Shown: positions 45,865-54,422 of the stretch, in pieces
Layout of the letters: each line of letters starts with the position of its first letter
Numbering within the stretch: the stretch's first letter is position 1
From: Herbaspirillum sp.
GTDB taxonomy: Bacteria > Pseudomonadota > Gammaproteobacteria > Burkholderiales > Burkholderiaceae_D
Direction: 5' to 3'
NCBI RefSeq assembly: GCF_017744395.1
Contig: NZ_JAGIBI010000001.1
Coordinates: 1,178,001-1,242,000 of the forward strand
DNA length: 64,000 nucleotides
Translations under genes and position numbers: made by a program
The notes under the pieces: generated by a model
Seen by the model: only the letters and a program-made list of their open reading frames with translations
Told to the model about the DNA's origin: nothing
Databases searched by the model: none

Positions 45865-46779
45865 TTGGACTGGGACAACCTGAGGATCTTCCTCGAACTC
45901 ACCCGCAGCCAGGGGCTGGTGGATGCCGCCAAGAAGCTGGGCATCGACCACTCCACCGTATCGCGCCGGATGAAGCGTTTCGAGGAGCAGGTCGGCAGCC
46001 AGCTGTTCGACCGTAACAACCACGGCTACAAGCTGACCGCCGACGGCTACCGGCTGGTGGAATACGCCGAGAAGATAGAAAGCACCGTCTACGCCGCCGC
46101 CGAGGAGCTGGGCGGACACAACAGCAAGCTCTCCGGCCAGGTGCGGCTGGGCGCCACCGAAGGCTTCGGCACCTTTGTGCTGGCGCCGCACATCGCCCAC
46201 TTCTGCGCGCGCAACCCGCACATCACGGTGGACATGCTGCCGATGCCGCGCTTCGTCAACCTGTCCAAGCACGAGGCCGACATCAGCGTGTCGATCGAGC
46301 GCCCGCTGTCCGGTAATTACGTGGTCACAAAACTGTCGGACTATGTCCTGAAGCTGTACGCCACCCGCGACTACCTGGTCAGCCACGCTCCCATCGACAG
46401 CCTGGCCGACCTGGAGCGGCACAACTTCATCGGTTACATTGACGACCTGGTGTTCAGCGAGGAATTGCGCTACAAGGATACGGTCGCCCCCGATGCCTTC
46501 CGCGCCTTTCGCAGCACCAGCGTGGTGGCGCAATACACCGCCGCCTGCAGCGGTAATGCATTGGCCATCCTGCCCTGCTTCCTGGCCCAGCAGTCGGAAC
46601 AGCTGGTGCCGGTGCTGGAGCGGGACATCGCCATCACCCGCACCTTCTGGCTGGTGGCGTCCAGCGAACAGCGACATGTGGCGCGCGTATCGGCCCTGTG
46701 GCGCTACCTGCGCGAATGCGTGGAGATGAACCGCGATTACCTGATGGGCAATTCGCGCCAGATGCAGTGGCTGCCCTGA
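45865..46779 (+). CDS. LysR family transcriptional regulator (TTG start)
   Basis: A 304-residue LysR regulator. The HTH is in SQGLVDAAKKLGIDHSTVSR, followed by RMKRFEEQVGSQLFDRNNHG. The start is placed at TTG 45865 because AGGAGAG (45851-45857) stands 7-8 nt before it and the product then begins DWDNLRIFLEL, the normal LysR opening. An ATG at 45820 has no such site. Divergent from the binding-protein-mmsA-mmsB operon and likely its regulator; the ligand may be a valine-pathway acid. Confidence 0.88.
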   Translation: MDWDNLRIFLELTRSQGLVDAAKKLGIDHSTVSRRMKRFEEQVGSQLFDRNNHGYKLTADGYRLVEYAEKIESTVYAAAEELGGHNSKLSGQVRLGATEGFGTFVLAPHIAHFCARNPHITVDMLPMPRFVNLSKHEADISVSIERPLSGNYVVTKLSDYVLKLYATRDYLVSHAPIDSLADLERHNFIGYIDDLVFSEELRYKDTVAPDAFRAFRSTSVVAQYTAACSGNALAILPCFLAQQSEQLVPVLERDIAITRTFWLVASSEQRHVARVSALWRYLRECVEMNRDYLMGNSRQMQWLP

Positions 46780-46821
46780 CAGTAGTCGGCCTTTTTTCAC
46801 ACCGGCCCTGAAAGCCGGCCC

Positions 46822-46987
46822 TTAGAACCTGTTTACGATCTCGCCGGGAGTCGGCCAAATGGAATTTCAGGATGGGATGCAAGGCGCAAAACGTAGACGG
46901 GCCGGTGGCCCGGCGAGGCTTTGCAACGCGGCAGACCGCCTGAAAGGCCATTTGGACGGCCCCGGTGAGATCGTAAACAGGTTCTTA
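46822..46987. repeat. palindromic repeat element (~166 bp)
   Basis: The ends 46824-46848 (AGAACCTGTTTACGATCTC...) and 46961-46985 are inverted repeats matching at 24 of 25 positions. The symmetry continues inward (GGCCAAATGGAATTTCAGG versus the complement of CCTGAAAGGCCATTTGG), closing at GGGCCGGTGGCCC, so the whole element could fold as one long hairpin. It has no coding capacity. It lies between the LysR gene and pfpI and ends 19 nt before the pfpI start. Confidence 0.8.
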
Positions 46988-47006
46988 CCCCTCCAAGGAG
47001 ACGAAG

Positions 47007-47588
47007 ATGGCAGCGAAGAAGATTCTGTTGTTGACCGGCGATTTCGCCGAGGACTACGAAACCATGGTGCCGTTCCAGGCGCTGCAGATGGTCGGCCACA
47101 CGGTGCACGCGGTCTGCCCCGGCAAGAAAGCCGGCGACAAGGTCAAGACCGCGATCCACGATTTCGAGGGCGACCAGACCTATTCCGAGAAGCCGGGCCA
47201 CAACTTCGCCCTCAACGCCAGCTTCGACGAGGTCAGCGCGACCGGCTACGATGCCCTGGTGGTGGCCGGCGGCCGCGCCCCGGAATACCTGCGCCTGAAC
47301 CCGAAGGTGATCGAGCTGGTGCAGGCCTTCGCCAAGGCCGACAAGCCGATCGCCGCGGTCTGCCACGGCCCGCAGGTGCTGGCCGCGGCCGGCGTGCTGG
47401 AAGGCAAGAAGGTGTCCGCCTATCCGGCCTGCGCGCCGGAAGTAAAGCTGGCCGGCGGCCAGTACGCAGATATCGCGGTGGACGCTGCGGTGACCGACGG
47501 CAAGCTGGTGACCGCGCCCGCCTGGCCGGCGCATCCCACGTGGCTGGCGCAGTTCCTGAAGGTGCTGGGCACCAGGATCGAACCCTGA
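47007..47588 (+). CDS. DJ-1/PfpI family protein
   Basis: A 193-residue class I glutamine-amidotransferase-like protein. The nucleophile elbow is [18 protein letters not shown] (Cys about 116), with the Glu/Asp region [20 protein letters not shown] near the N-terminus and an upstream loop [15 protein letters not shown]. The family includes deglycase/glyoxalase-like and stress proteins. AAGGAGACG is a strong ribosome binding site just beyond the palindromic element. A terminator follows. Confidence 0.88.
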   Translation: MAAKKILLLTGDFAEDYETMVPFQALQMVGHTVHAVCPGKKAGDKVKTAIHDFEGDQTYSEKPGHNFALNASFDEVSATGYDALVVAGGRAPEYLRLNPKVIELVQAFAKADKPIAAVCHGPQVLAAAGVLEGKKVSAYPACAPEVKLAGGQYADIAVDAAVTDGKLVTAPAWPAHPTWLAQFLKVLGTRIEP

Positions 47589-47607
47589 TCCGATTGCCGC
47601 AAGCCTG

Positions 47608-47638
47608 AAAAGCGCATCTGCCCGGATGCGCTTTTTTA
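47608..47638 (+). terminator. rho-independent terminator after the PfpI gene
   Basis: An 11-bp stem AAAAGCGCATC / GATGCGCTTTT with a six-base loop and following T-run, 20 nt after the stop. Confidence 0.9.
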
Positions 47639-47727
47639 TTCATGGCGAGAAAAAACCGCGCCGTCCCACAATATTCCCGCCGCCTGCCCGTCTTCCCGGC
47701 ATGCAGTCGATTTCCAACCACCATGCG

Positions 47728-48288
47728 ATGAGCGACAAAGACAGCGAGATCACCGCCACCGTACTGCGCGAGCGCACGCGGCTGGGCGGCTTCATCCGCC
47801 GTCGGGTCGCCGACGCCGGCGAAGCCGAGGACATCCTCCAGGATGTATTCCATGAGTTCGTCCAGGCCTATCGCTTGCCCGAGCCGATCGAGCAGGTCAG
47901 CGCATGGCTGTTCCGGGTAGCGCGCAACCGCATCATCGACCGCTTCCGCAAGAAGAAGGAAGAGCCGCTGCCCGATCCCGGCGATGCGGAGGACTTCGAG
48001 GCAGCCGAGGGCGCGTGGCAGTTGAACCTGGCGCTGCCGGCCGGCAGCGACGGCCCGGAAGCGGCCTATGTCCGCTCGGTGCTGCTGGAAACGCTGCAGC
48101 AGGCGCTCGACGAGTTGCCTGACAATCAACGCGAGGTGTTCGTCGCGCACGAGCTCGACGGCATCAGTTTCAAGGAGATGGCGGCCGCCAGCGGCACCAG
48201 CCTCAACACCCTGCTGGCGCGCAAGCGCTATGCGGTCTTGCATCTGCGCGAGCGGCTGCAGGCGATTTACGACGAATTGGAGATGTGA
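47728..48288 (+). CDS. RNA polymerase ECF-type sigma factor
   Basis: A 186-residue sigma-70 family factor. Region 2 includes AEDILQDVFHEFVQAYRL and VSAWLFRVARNRIIDRFRKK (about residues 32-80). Region 4 is ELPDNQREVFVAHELDGISF followed by KEMAAASGTSLNTLLARKRY. ATG 47728 is used; ATG 47701 adds nine residues. The stop overlaps the next gene by one base (TGATG). No conventional anti-sigma factor (zinc-binding ZAS or FecR) is adjacent; the small downstream membrane protein may take that role. Confidence 0.88.
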   Translation: MSDKDSEITATVLRERTRLGGFIRRRVADAGEAEDILQDVFHEFVQAYRLPEPIEQVSAWLFRVARNRIIDRFRKKKEEPLPDPGDAEDFEAAEGAWQLNLALPAGSDGPEAAYVRSVLLETLQQALDELPDNQREVFVAHELDGISFKEMAAASGTSLNTLLARKRYAVLHLRERLQAIYDELEM

Positions 48289-48626
48289 TGGACGAGATCA
48301 GGCCCCCGCGCCGTTTCAGGATGCATTGGCTGGGCAAGCTGTGCTGCGCGGCGCTGTGCGTTGCCGTATTGGGCGGCGCCGTGATGCTGCTGTGGAACTG
48401 GGTGATGCCGCCCATCTTCCCGGGCGCCGCCGAGATCGGTTTCTGGCGCGCGCTGGGCTTGCTGGTGCTGTGCCGCATCCTGTTCGGCGGCTTTCGCGGC
48501 CACCGCGGCTGGCATGAAAAGAAACGCCGCATGCGCGCACGCTGGCAGGCCATGACGCCGGAAGAGCGCGAGCGCATGGAATCGCGCTTCTGCATGTTCG
48601 GCCGCAGCCGTAACAACGGCGAATGA
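48288..48626 (+). CDS. small membrane protein coupled to sigma factor
   Basis: A 112-residue protein with two hydrophobic segments (about residues 14-38, LCCAALCVAVLGGAVMLLWN, and 48-63, FWRALGLLVLCRILFGG) and a basic, charged C-terminal tail (KKRRMRARWQAMTPEERERM). The ATG overlaps the sigma stop by 1 nt (TGATG), so the pair is translated together. It is not a known anti-sigma type, but it could tether or modulate the sigma factor. Function unknown. Confidence 0.75.
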   Translation: MDEIRPPRRFRMHWLGKLCCAALCVAVLGGAVMLLWNWVMPPIFPGAAEIGFWRALGLLVLCRILFGGFRGHRGWHEKKRRMRARWQAMTPEERERMESRFCMFGRSRNNGE

Positions 48627-48668
48627 ATACCGGCCTGTTTTTCTCCCCTCCCCTGACAGGAGAAACCC

Positions 48669-49537
48669 ATGCATAGCTTCAAGCCGCGCGCCGCGCACGC
48701 GTCGTCGTCGCCGGCGCCAACAGCCCGACCGGGCGCCTGCTGCTGTTGCTGCTGCGCGATTCGGGCGTCCACGCCACCGCGCTGGTGCGCTCGCCGGCTA
48801 CGCTGGTGGCCGATGAAGTGGTTGCCGACTGGACCGATAATCCGCGCAGCGCCGAAGCCATCGCCGCCGCCGATGCGGTAGTGCTGCTGACCGGGGTGTT
48901 CGGCGCCGGCGACTGGAGCGCCTATGAACGCGGCATGGTCGACACGGCGCGGCATATCGCCAGGGCGGTTGGCGTGCGCGACACGCGGGTGGTGTATTTT
49001 TCCTCACTGCTGGCCGATGCCGCTTCCGACAACTGGTACCTGAAGGCCAAAGGCATGGCCGAGCAGCTATTGAAGCCGTTGCCAGGCAGCGTGATCTTCC
49101 GCCTGGGCCCGGTGGTGCGCGGCAGCCCGCAGCCGCTGCCTTTCGAACAGGCCCTGCTGCAGCCGGCGCCGGATGCGCCGGTGGTGCTGTACGGCGATGA
49201 AAAGCGCACCAGCCGCCCGATCAACCTGGGCGACGTCGCCACCATCGCGGAGGCGGCGGCGCTGGGCGCGGGCAAACCCGGCATCTATGAGTTGAGCGGC
49301 CCGGAAGAACACAGCCTCGGGCAATTGGCAAAACTGGCCAACGGCGCCGAAGTGGCGATCCGCACCGCGCCCTTGCAGGCGCTGGCTTGCCCCGCCTTGC
49401 AGCACACGGTGCGCGACCTGCTGGCGCGCATCGCCGCCCCGCGCGATGCGCAGGCGACGGCCGCCACCGCCGCCGAATTCGGCCTGCGGCTCACGCCGTT
49501 GTCGCTGGCCTGGCCGCTGGATGCGGTCGAGGCCTGA
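48669..49537 (+). pseudogene. NAD(P)-binding SDR-like protein, frameshifted near N-terminus
   Basis: The ATG at 48669 follows CAGGAGAAACCC, a good ribosome binding site, but that frame leaves the family within about 12 codons. The Rossmann motif VVVAGANSPTGRLLLLLLRD is in another frame from 48701, has no start codon after a TAG at 48674, and continues to 49537 (VVYFSSLLADAASDNWYLKA, VIFRLGPVVRGSPQPLPFEQ). A single missing base in the GC-rich stretch 48685-48700 would restore one protein of about 289 residues. It resembles NmrA/epimerase-like proteins. It may be a true pseudogene, a sequencing error, or recoding. Confidence 0.7.
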
Positions 49538-50329
49538 TCAGTTTTTATTGATCCAGGCTGGAGAACTCTTTTCAAGGAAGGCACGCAAGCCTTCCTTGCC
49601 CTCGTCCGAGGCGCGCAGGTCGGCAATCACGCCGGCCGTATATTCCGCCAGTTCCGGCGTGACCTTCAACGGATTGGCCACCTGCGCCAACTGCTTGGCC
49701 GCGCGCATGGCTTGCGGGCCGTTGGCCAGCAGGATATCGAGCGTCTGTCCGACCTTGGCATCGAGTTCGGCGGCCGGCACTATTTCATGCACCAGGCCTA
49801 TGTCGGCCGCGCGGGCGGCGGTGAAGCGCTCGCCCGAGACGAAGTAGCGGCGCGCCTGCGATACCCCCATCTTGGCGACCACATACGGGCTGATGGCCGC
49901 CGGCGCCAAACCCAGCTTGACTTCGGACAAGGCGAAGAACGCCGCTTCCGAGGCAACCACGATGTCGCAGCACGACACCAGCCCTACCCCGCCTCCCATT
50001 ACCGCGCCCTGCACCTTGGCCACCGTAGGGGCCGGGAAGCTGTTGAGGGTTTCCATCAACAACGCCAGGTTGCGCGCATCGCGCAGGTTGTCCTCGCGCG
50101 AGGCGTCGGCCATGCGCCGCATCCATGCCAGGTCGGCGCCGGCGGAGAAGGATTTGCCGGTCGAGGCCAGCAGCAGCACGCGGGTGCGAGGATCTTCTTT
50201 TGCTTGCTTGATCAGGTTGATCAGGTGGGTGATCAGCTTGTCATCGAAGGCATTATGGACGTCGGGGCGATTCAGCGTGATGGTGGCGATGCCGCGGTTG
50301 TCGATATCGAGATTGGCTGCTGCTGTCAT
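49538..50329 (-). CDS. enoyl-CoA hydratase/isomerase family protein
   Basis: A crotonase-fold enzyme of 263 residues. The oxyanion-hole segments are FSAGADLAWMRRM and QGAVMGGGVGLVSCCDIVVA; ALSEVKLGLAPAAISPYVV follows. Sequence style is that of methylglutaconyl-CoA hydratase (LiuC/AtuE) in leucine or terpene catabolism, but no other liu genes are near. The start at 50329 has AGGAGCGC upstream. Its stop abuts the stop of the convergent SDR-like gene. Substrate specificity remains open. Confidence 0.88.
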   Translation of the reverse strand: MTAAANLDIDNRGIATITLNRPDVHNAFDDKLITHLINLIKQAKEDPRTRVLLLASTGKSFSAGADLAWMRRMADASREDNLRDARNLALLMETLNSFPAPTVAKVQGAVMGGGVGLVSCCDIVVASEAAFFALSEVKLGLAPAAISPYVVAKMGVSQARRYFVSGERFTAARAADIGLVHEIVPAAELDAKVGQTLDILLANGPQAMRAAKQLAQVANPLKVTPELAEYTAGVIADLRASDEGKEGLRAFLEKSSPAWINKN

Positions 50330-50447
50330 TTGCGCTCCTGTCTTTTGTTGCGCCGCTTGTTGGCGGGCTTGGGGTGTTGTGCAGGATAACGCAAAAATTA
50401 CGGAGGGAATGTTGGGCGGGCGACAGTGAGTGCAGGAGTGTCGAGAC

Positions 50448-50473
50448 AAAAAAATAGCCCGCTATGCGGGCTT
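50448..50473 (-). terminator. terminator of the tRNA cluster
   Basis: On the minus strand AGCCCGC-ATA-GCGGGCT (50456-50472) is followed by seven T, 10 nt after the last tRNA-Glu. Confidence 0.85.
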
Positions 50474-50482
50474 ATCTTGTCT

Positions 50483-50558
50483 TGGCGTCCCCACGGGGAT
50501 TCGAACCCCGGTACTCACCGTGAAAGGGTGATGTCCTAGGCCTCTAGACGATAGGGAC
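50483..50558 (-). tRNA. tRNA-Glu (TTC), copy 1
   Basis: A 76-nt cloverleaf including encoded CCA. Acceptor begins GTCCCTATCGTCTAG; the anticodon stem is TCACC / GGTGA with loop CTTTCAC (anticodon TTC); T-arm GGTTCGAATCC. Identical in sequence to the two other tRNA-Glu copies. It is the last gene in transcription order. Confidence 0.95.
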
Positions 50559-50627
50559 ATTCCGGTACTGCTGATTTCTACTTCCAAGTTTCGCTTGGAA
50601 AATCACCGCAAAACTGCTGCGGGTCGC

Positions 50628-50703
<76 letters not shown>

Positions 50704-50712
50704 GGCGAAGTA

Positions 50713-50737
50713 AAAAGCCCGCGCTCTCGCGGGCTTT
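50713..50737 (-). terminator. hairpin within the tRNA cluster
   Basis: A stem AAAGCCCGCG / CGCGGGCTTT with a CTCT loop lies between tRNA-Glu copy 2 and tRNA-Ala copy 1. On the minus strand it is followed by TTTTTA, so it may attenuate transcription or mark the 3' end of an ancestral unit. Confidence 0.5.
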
Positions 50738-50745
50738 CGACAACC

Positions 50746-50821
50746 TGGCGTCCCCACGGGGATTCGAACCCCGGTACTCACCGTGAAAGGGTGATGTCCT
50801 AGGCCTCTAGACGATAGGGAC
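50746..50821 (-). tRNA. tRNA-Glu (TTC), copy 2
   Basis: Same 76-nt sequence as the other two tRNA-Glu genes, with TTC anticodon and encoded CCA. It is not paired with its own Ala gene. Confidence 0.95.
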
Positions 50822-50879
50822 ATGTACTGCTTTATCTGCGCTGCCCTGAGTTACTGCGATTGCAACGCCGATTGAAATC

Positions 50880-50955
50880 TGGCGTCCCCACGGGGATTCG
50901 AACCCCGGTACTCACCGTGAAAGGGTGATGTCCTAGGCCTCTAGACGATAGGGAC
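50880..50955 (-). tRNA. tRNA-Glu (TTC), copy 3
   Basis: Same 76-nt sequence as copies 1 and 2. With tRNA-Ala copy 2 and the shared spacer hairpin (50979-50997) it repeats the arrangement of copy 1 and Ala copy 1. Confidence 0.95.
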
Positions 50956-51025
50956 ATTCAGGTACTGCTAATTTCTACTTCCAAGTTTCGCTTGGAATAT
51001 CACCGTATTGAAACTGCGGTGTCGC

Positions 51026-51101
<76 letters not shown>

Positions 51102-51116
51102 TTGCGAAGAAGCGAG

Positions 51117-51145
51117 ATTATGCAATACCTGTTTTCAAAAGACAA
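51117..51145 (-). promoter_or_regulatory. putative promoter of the tRNA cluster
   Basis: On the minus strand TTGTCT (51145-51140), a 17-bp spacer and CATAAT (51122-51117) lie 16 bp before tRNA-Ala copy 2. Confidence 0.55.
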
Positions 51146-51160
51146 TATCTTTTTGAAAAA

Positions 51161-51176
51161 ATAAACTAGAGTTTAT
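51161..51176 (-). terminator. possible weak terminator after gltX
   Basis: A 7-2-7 AT-rich inverted repeat followed on the minus strand by a T-run, 4 nt after the gltX stop. The weak stem may allow read-through into the tRNA genes. Confidence 0.4.
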
Positions 51177-51179
51177 CTT

Positions 51180-52586
51180 TCAGGCCGCAAAAAAGCCCTT
51201 CAGGCGTGCCAGCACCGTTTCCCGGCCAAACAGCTGCAACACGGCGTCGATGGCCGGCGTCTGCAACTGCCCTGCCACGATCAGGCGCAGCGGCATGGCC
51301 AGTTGCGGCATCTTCAGTTGGTGCGCGGCCAGGACTTCCTTGATCATCGGCGCGATCGCTTCCTTGGTCCATTCGACCGCGGCGCAGCGCTGGGCGAATT
51401 CGGCCAGCGCCGGCTTGATGGCGTCGGTGATGTGCTGCTCGACCAGCGCCGCTTCCGGCGCCGGCTGGCGGTAGAACATCAGGGCCGCGGCGGCGATCTC
51501 GTTGACGGTGTTGGCGCGGTCTTTCAACAGCGCGATCACCGCTTCCAGGTCGGGCGCGCCGTCGAAGGAGGCGCCGTCCTTTTCCAGCAGCGGACGCACC
51601 AGCGTCGCCAGGCGGGCGTTGTCGGCCAGCTTGATGTAGTGGTTGTTGAGCCAGTTCAGCTTTTCCGGATTGAACTGCGCCGCCGAGCTGGTCAGGTGGT
51701 CGAGGTCGAACCATTCGCAGAATTGCTGCATCGAGAAGATCTCGTCGTCGCCATGGCTCCAACCCAGGCGCGCCAGGTAGTTCAGCATGGCTTCGGGCAG
51801 GTAGCCCTGGGCCGGGTAATCCATCACGGACACCGCGCCGTGGCGCTTGGACAGCTTCTCGCCGTCGGCGCCCAGGATCATCGGCACGTGGCCGTACTCG
51901 GGCAGCTTGCCGCCCAGCGCCTTGAGGATGTTGATCTGGCGCGGGGTGTTGTTGACGTGGTCGTCGCCGCGGATGACGTGGGTGATCTTCATGTCCCAGT
52001 CGTCCACCACCACGCAGAAGTTGTAGGTCGGCGTGCCGTCCGGGCGGGCAATCACCAGGTCGTCCAGTTCACGGTTGGAAATCGTGATCGGGCCCTTGAC
52101 CACGTCGTTCCAGGTGACGTCGCCGTCGATCGGGTTCTTGAAGCGCACCACCGGCTTGCGGCCTTCGGGAATGGGCGGCAGGGTCTTGCCCGGTTCCGGG
52201 CGCCAGGTGCCGTCGTAGCGCGGCTTGTCGCCGGCGGCGCGCTGGCGCTCGCGCATGGCTTCGACTTCTTCCGGCGAGCAATAGCAGTAGTAGGCGGTGC
52301 CCTGCTCCAGCATCTGCGCCACCACCTCGCGGTAGCGGTCCATGCGCTTCATCTGGTAGAACGGGCCTTCGTCATGGTTCAGGCCCAGCCATTGCATGCC
52401 TTCGATGATGGCCTGCACCGCTTCCGGGGTCGAACGCTCCAGGTCGGTGTCTTCGATGCGCAGCACGAAGATGCCGCCGAAGCGGCGGGCATAGGCCCAG
52501 GAGAACAGCGCGGTGCGGGCGCCGCCCAGATGCAGGTAGCCGGTGGGACTGGGAGCGAAGCGGGTACGAACGGTAGATGCGGTCAT
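51180..52586 (-). CDS. gltX: glutamyl-tRNA synthetase
   Basis: A 468-residue class I aminoacyl-tRNA synthetase charging tRNA-Glu. The HIGH-type motif is in [20 protein letters not shown] (about residues 7-26) and the KMSKS-type motif is [13 protein letters not shown]. The anticodon-binding domain forms the C-terminal third. Start at 52586 gives the usual opening; an upstream in-frame ATG adds 13 unrelated residues. It sits directly upstream of a cluster with three tRNA-Glu genes on the same strand. Confidence 0.97.
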   Translation of the reverse strand: MTASTVRTRFAPSPTGYLHLGGARTALFSWAYARRFGGIFVLRIEDTDLERSTPEAVQAIIEGMQWLGLNHDEGPFYQMKRMDRYREVVAQMLEQGTAYYCYCSPEEVEAMRERQRAAGDKPRYDGTWRPEPGKTLPPIPEGRKPVVRFKNPIDGDVTWNDVVKGPITISNRELDDLVIARPDGTPTYNFCVVVDDWDMKITHVIRGDDHVNNTPRQINILKALGGKLPEYGHVPMILGADGEKLSKRHGAVSVMDYPAQGYLPEAMLNYLARLGWSHGDDEIFSMQQFCEWFDLDHLTSSAAQFNPEKLNWLNNHYIKLADNARLATLVRPLLEKDGASFDGAPDLEAVIALLKDRANTVNEIAAAALMFYRQPAPEAALVEQHITDAIKPALAEFAQRCAAVEWTKEAIAPMIKEVLAAHQLKMPQLAMPLRLIVAGQLQTPAIDAVLQLFGRETVLARLKGFFAA

Positions 52587-52694
52587 GATCGAAAAATAAA
52601 AACCAAAACGGCCTTGGCATGCCAAAGCCGTTGGACGGTGATGATGGTCAATCGGAAAGGCGGTATTTTACCGCCTTTGGGAAGCTGCCCAAAG

Positions 52695-53120
52695 TCACTT
52701 CACCGTGACATGGATGGTCTTGGACAGGGCCGGCCCGTAGGACTGGTGCGCGCCATTGGCGAACTGGGCGGTCAGCTCATACTTGCCGGGCGGCAGTGTA
52801 ACGTCGGCCTCGGTCTGGCCCTTGCCGTAGTGCAAGTGGTTGGCATCCATCGGAATGGCCTCCCCCTCCTTGATCGGCCCCTGGTTGATCAGCAGGTGAT
52901 GGTGGCCGGTGCCCTCGATGATTTCATTGGCCGGATGCACGGTCATGCCGGTCACCCCGAATTTCACCTTGAACGGGCTGGAAACGGTGGCGCCATCCTT
53001 GGGTTCAAGGATGGAAACCGATTTGTCGGCAGCATGGGCGGCCGACGACAGCAGGCCGGTGGCAAGCAGCGACACCGCGAACACGTTCTTGAACAAGTGC
53101 GAATGACGACGGGTAATCAT
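52695..53120 (-). CDS. DUF4399 domain-containing periplasmic protein
   Basis: A 141-residue protein with a signal peptide (residues 1-31, cleavage near AHA-A) and a DUF4399 domain: ILEPKDGATVSSPFKVKFGV, GHHHLLINQGPI and LPPGKYELTAQFANGAHQSY. The fold is probably Ig-like. The histidine-rich segment might bind metal. AAGGAGATTGCCC supports ATG 53120. Function unknown. It is 39 nt downstream of apbC on the same strand and may be co-transcribed with it. Confidence 0.85.
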   Translation of the reverse strand: MITRRHSHLFKNVFAVSLLATGLLSSAAHAADKSVSILEPKDGATVSSPFKVKFGVTGMTVHPANEIIEGTGHHHLLINQGPIKEGEAIPMDANHLHYGKGQTEADVTLPPGKYELTAQFANGAHQSYGPALSKTIHVTVK

Positions 53121-53159
53121 GGGCAATCTCCTTCTTGACGAGTAGGTAGATGAAACAGG

Positions 53160-54263
53160 TCAGTCGTTCTGGACCACGATGCTGGGGAACTTGCTGGTCA
53201 TGTCGCGGGCCTTCTCCGCCACCTTGACCGCGACCCGGCGCGCGATGCCCTTGTAGATGTCCGCCACCTTGCCGTCCGGGTCGGCCACCACGGTCGGCTT
53301 GCCGGAATCGGTCTGCTCGCGGATTTCCATGGTCAGCGGCAAGGCGCCCAGGAAGTCGACGCCGAAGTCGGCGCACATCTTCTCGCCGCCGCCCACGCCG
53401 AAGATCGGCTCGGCATGGCCGCAGTTGGAGCACACGTGCATGCTCATGTTCTCGACGATGCCCAGGATCGGAATGCCAACCTTCTCGAACATGCGCAAGC
53501 CCTTGCGCGCATCCAGCAGTGCGATGTCCTGCGGCGTGGTGACGATCACCGCGCCGGTCACCGGCACCTTCTGCGACAGGGTCAGCTGCACGTCGCCGGT
53601 GCCGGGCGGCATGTCGACGACCAGGTAGTCCAGGTCGCGCCAGTTGGTCTGGTCCAGCAACTGCTGCAGCGCCTGGGTGACGATCGGGCCGCGCCACACC
53701 ATCGGTTCGTCGGGATCGATCATGAAACCGATCGAGGACACCTGCAGGCCGTGGTTCTCCAACGGCTCCATGGTCTTGCCGTCCTTGGTCTCCGGCTGGC
53801 CGGAAATGCCCATCATCATCGGCTGCGAAGGGCCGTAGATATCGGCGTCCAGGATGCCGACCTGCGCGCCTTCGGCCGCCAGCGCCAGCGCCAGGTTGAC
53901 GGCGGTGGTGGATTTGCCCACGCCGCCCTTGCCGGACGCCACGGCGATGATGTTCTTGACGTTGCTCTTCAACTTGATGCCGCGCTGCACCGCATGCGCG
54001 ACGATCTTGAAATAGACGTTGGCCTCGACGCCGGACACGCCCGGCAGCTTGCCCAGCGCATCGGCCACCAGTTGGCGGATCGGCTCGACCTGGCTCTTGG
54101 CCGGATAGCCCAGCTCCACGTCCAGCAGCACGCGGCCACCCTCGACGCGGATGTTCTTGGCTTCCTTGCCGCTGATGAGGTCCCGGCCGGTATTGGGATC
54201 GATCACCTGCAGCAGGGCTGCCTTGACTTGTTCCACTGTGATGCTCAATTGACTCTCCTTCAT
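53160..54263 (-). CDS. apbC: iron-sulfur cluster carrier ATPase ApbC/Mrp
   Basis: A 367-residue Mrp/NBP35 family P-loop ATPase. The N-terminal MIP18/DUF59 domain (residues about 5-85) is followed by the deviant Walker [20 protein letters not shown] (111-129), then [15 protein letters not shown] and [16 protein letters not shown] CxxC pair ([14 protein letters not shown]) binds the bridging Fe-S cluster. It carries clusters to apo-proteins in the cytosol. Divergent from metG, an arrangement common in Proteobacteria. Confidence 0.95.
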   Translation of the reverse strand: MKESQLSITVEQVKAALLQVIDPNTGRDLISGKEAKNIRVEGGRVLLDVELGYPAKSQVEPIRQLVADALGKLPGVSGVEANVYFKIVAHAVQRGIKLKSNVKNIIAVASGKGGVGKSTTAVNLALALAAEGAQVGILDADIYGPSQPMMMGISGQPETKDGKTMEPLENHGLQVSSIGFMIDPDEPMVWRGPIVTQALQQLLDQTNWRDLDYLVVDMPPGTGDVQLTLSQKVPVTGAVIVTTPQDIALLDARKGLRMFEKVGIPILGIVENMSMHVCSNCGHAEPIFGVGGGEKMCADFGVDFLGALPLTMEIREQTDSGKPTVVADPDGKVADIYKGIARRVAVKVAEKARDMTSKFPSIVVQND

Positions 54264-54422
54264 GAATCCCGCCAGTCTAAACCAATCGGCCTCTGGCCGC
54301 CTTGCCCCCACCCTGCGCAACCGGCGATTTTCCTTTCCCTCAAGGCAACTTCTGCGCTCTTCCCGCTACGGCTGATAAAATGGCCGTTTTTCCCTTTCAC
54401 CACCGTAGAGCCCGCATTGCCA

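Noticed and set aside
52656-52678. AAAGGCGGTA hairpin between gltX and the DUF4399 gene as a terminator
   Set aside because: Strong stem but no T-run on the relevant strand; not listed as a terminator.
53415-54422. Upstream extension of metG
   Set aside because: The extension is antisense to apbC; MetG homology starts at 54423.
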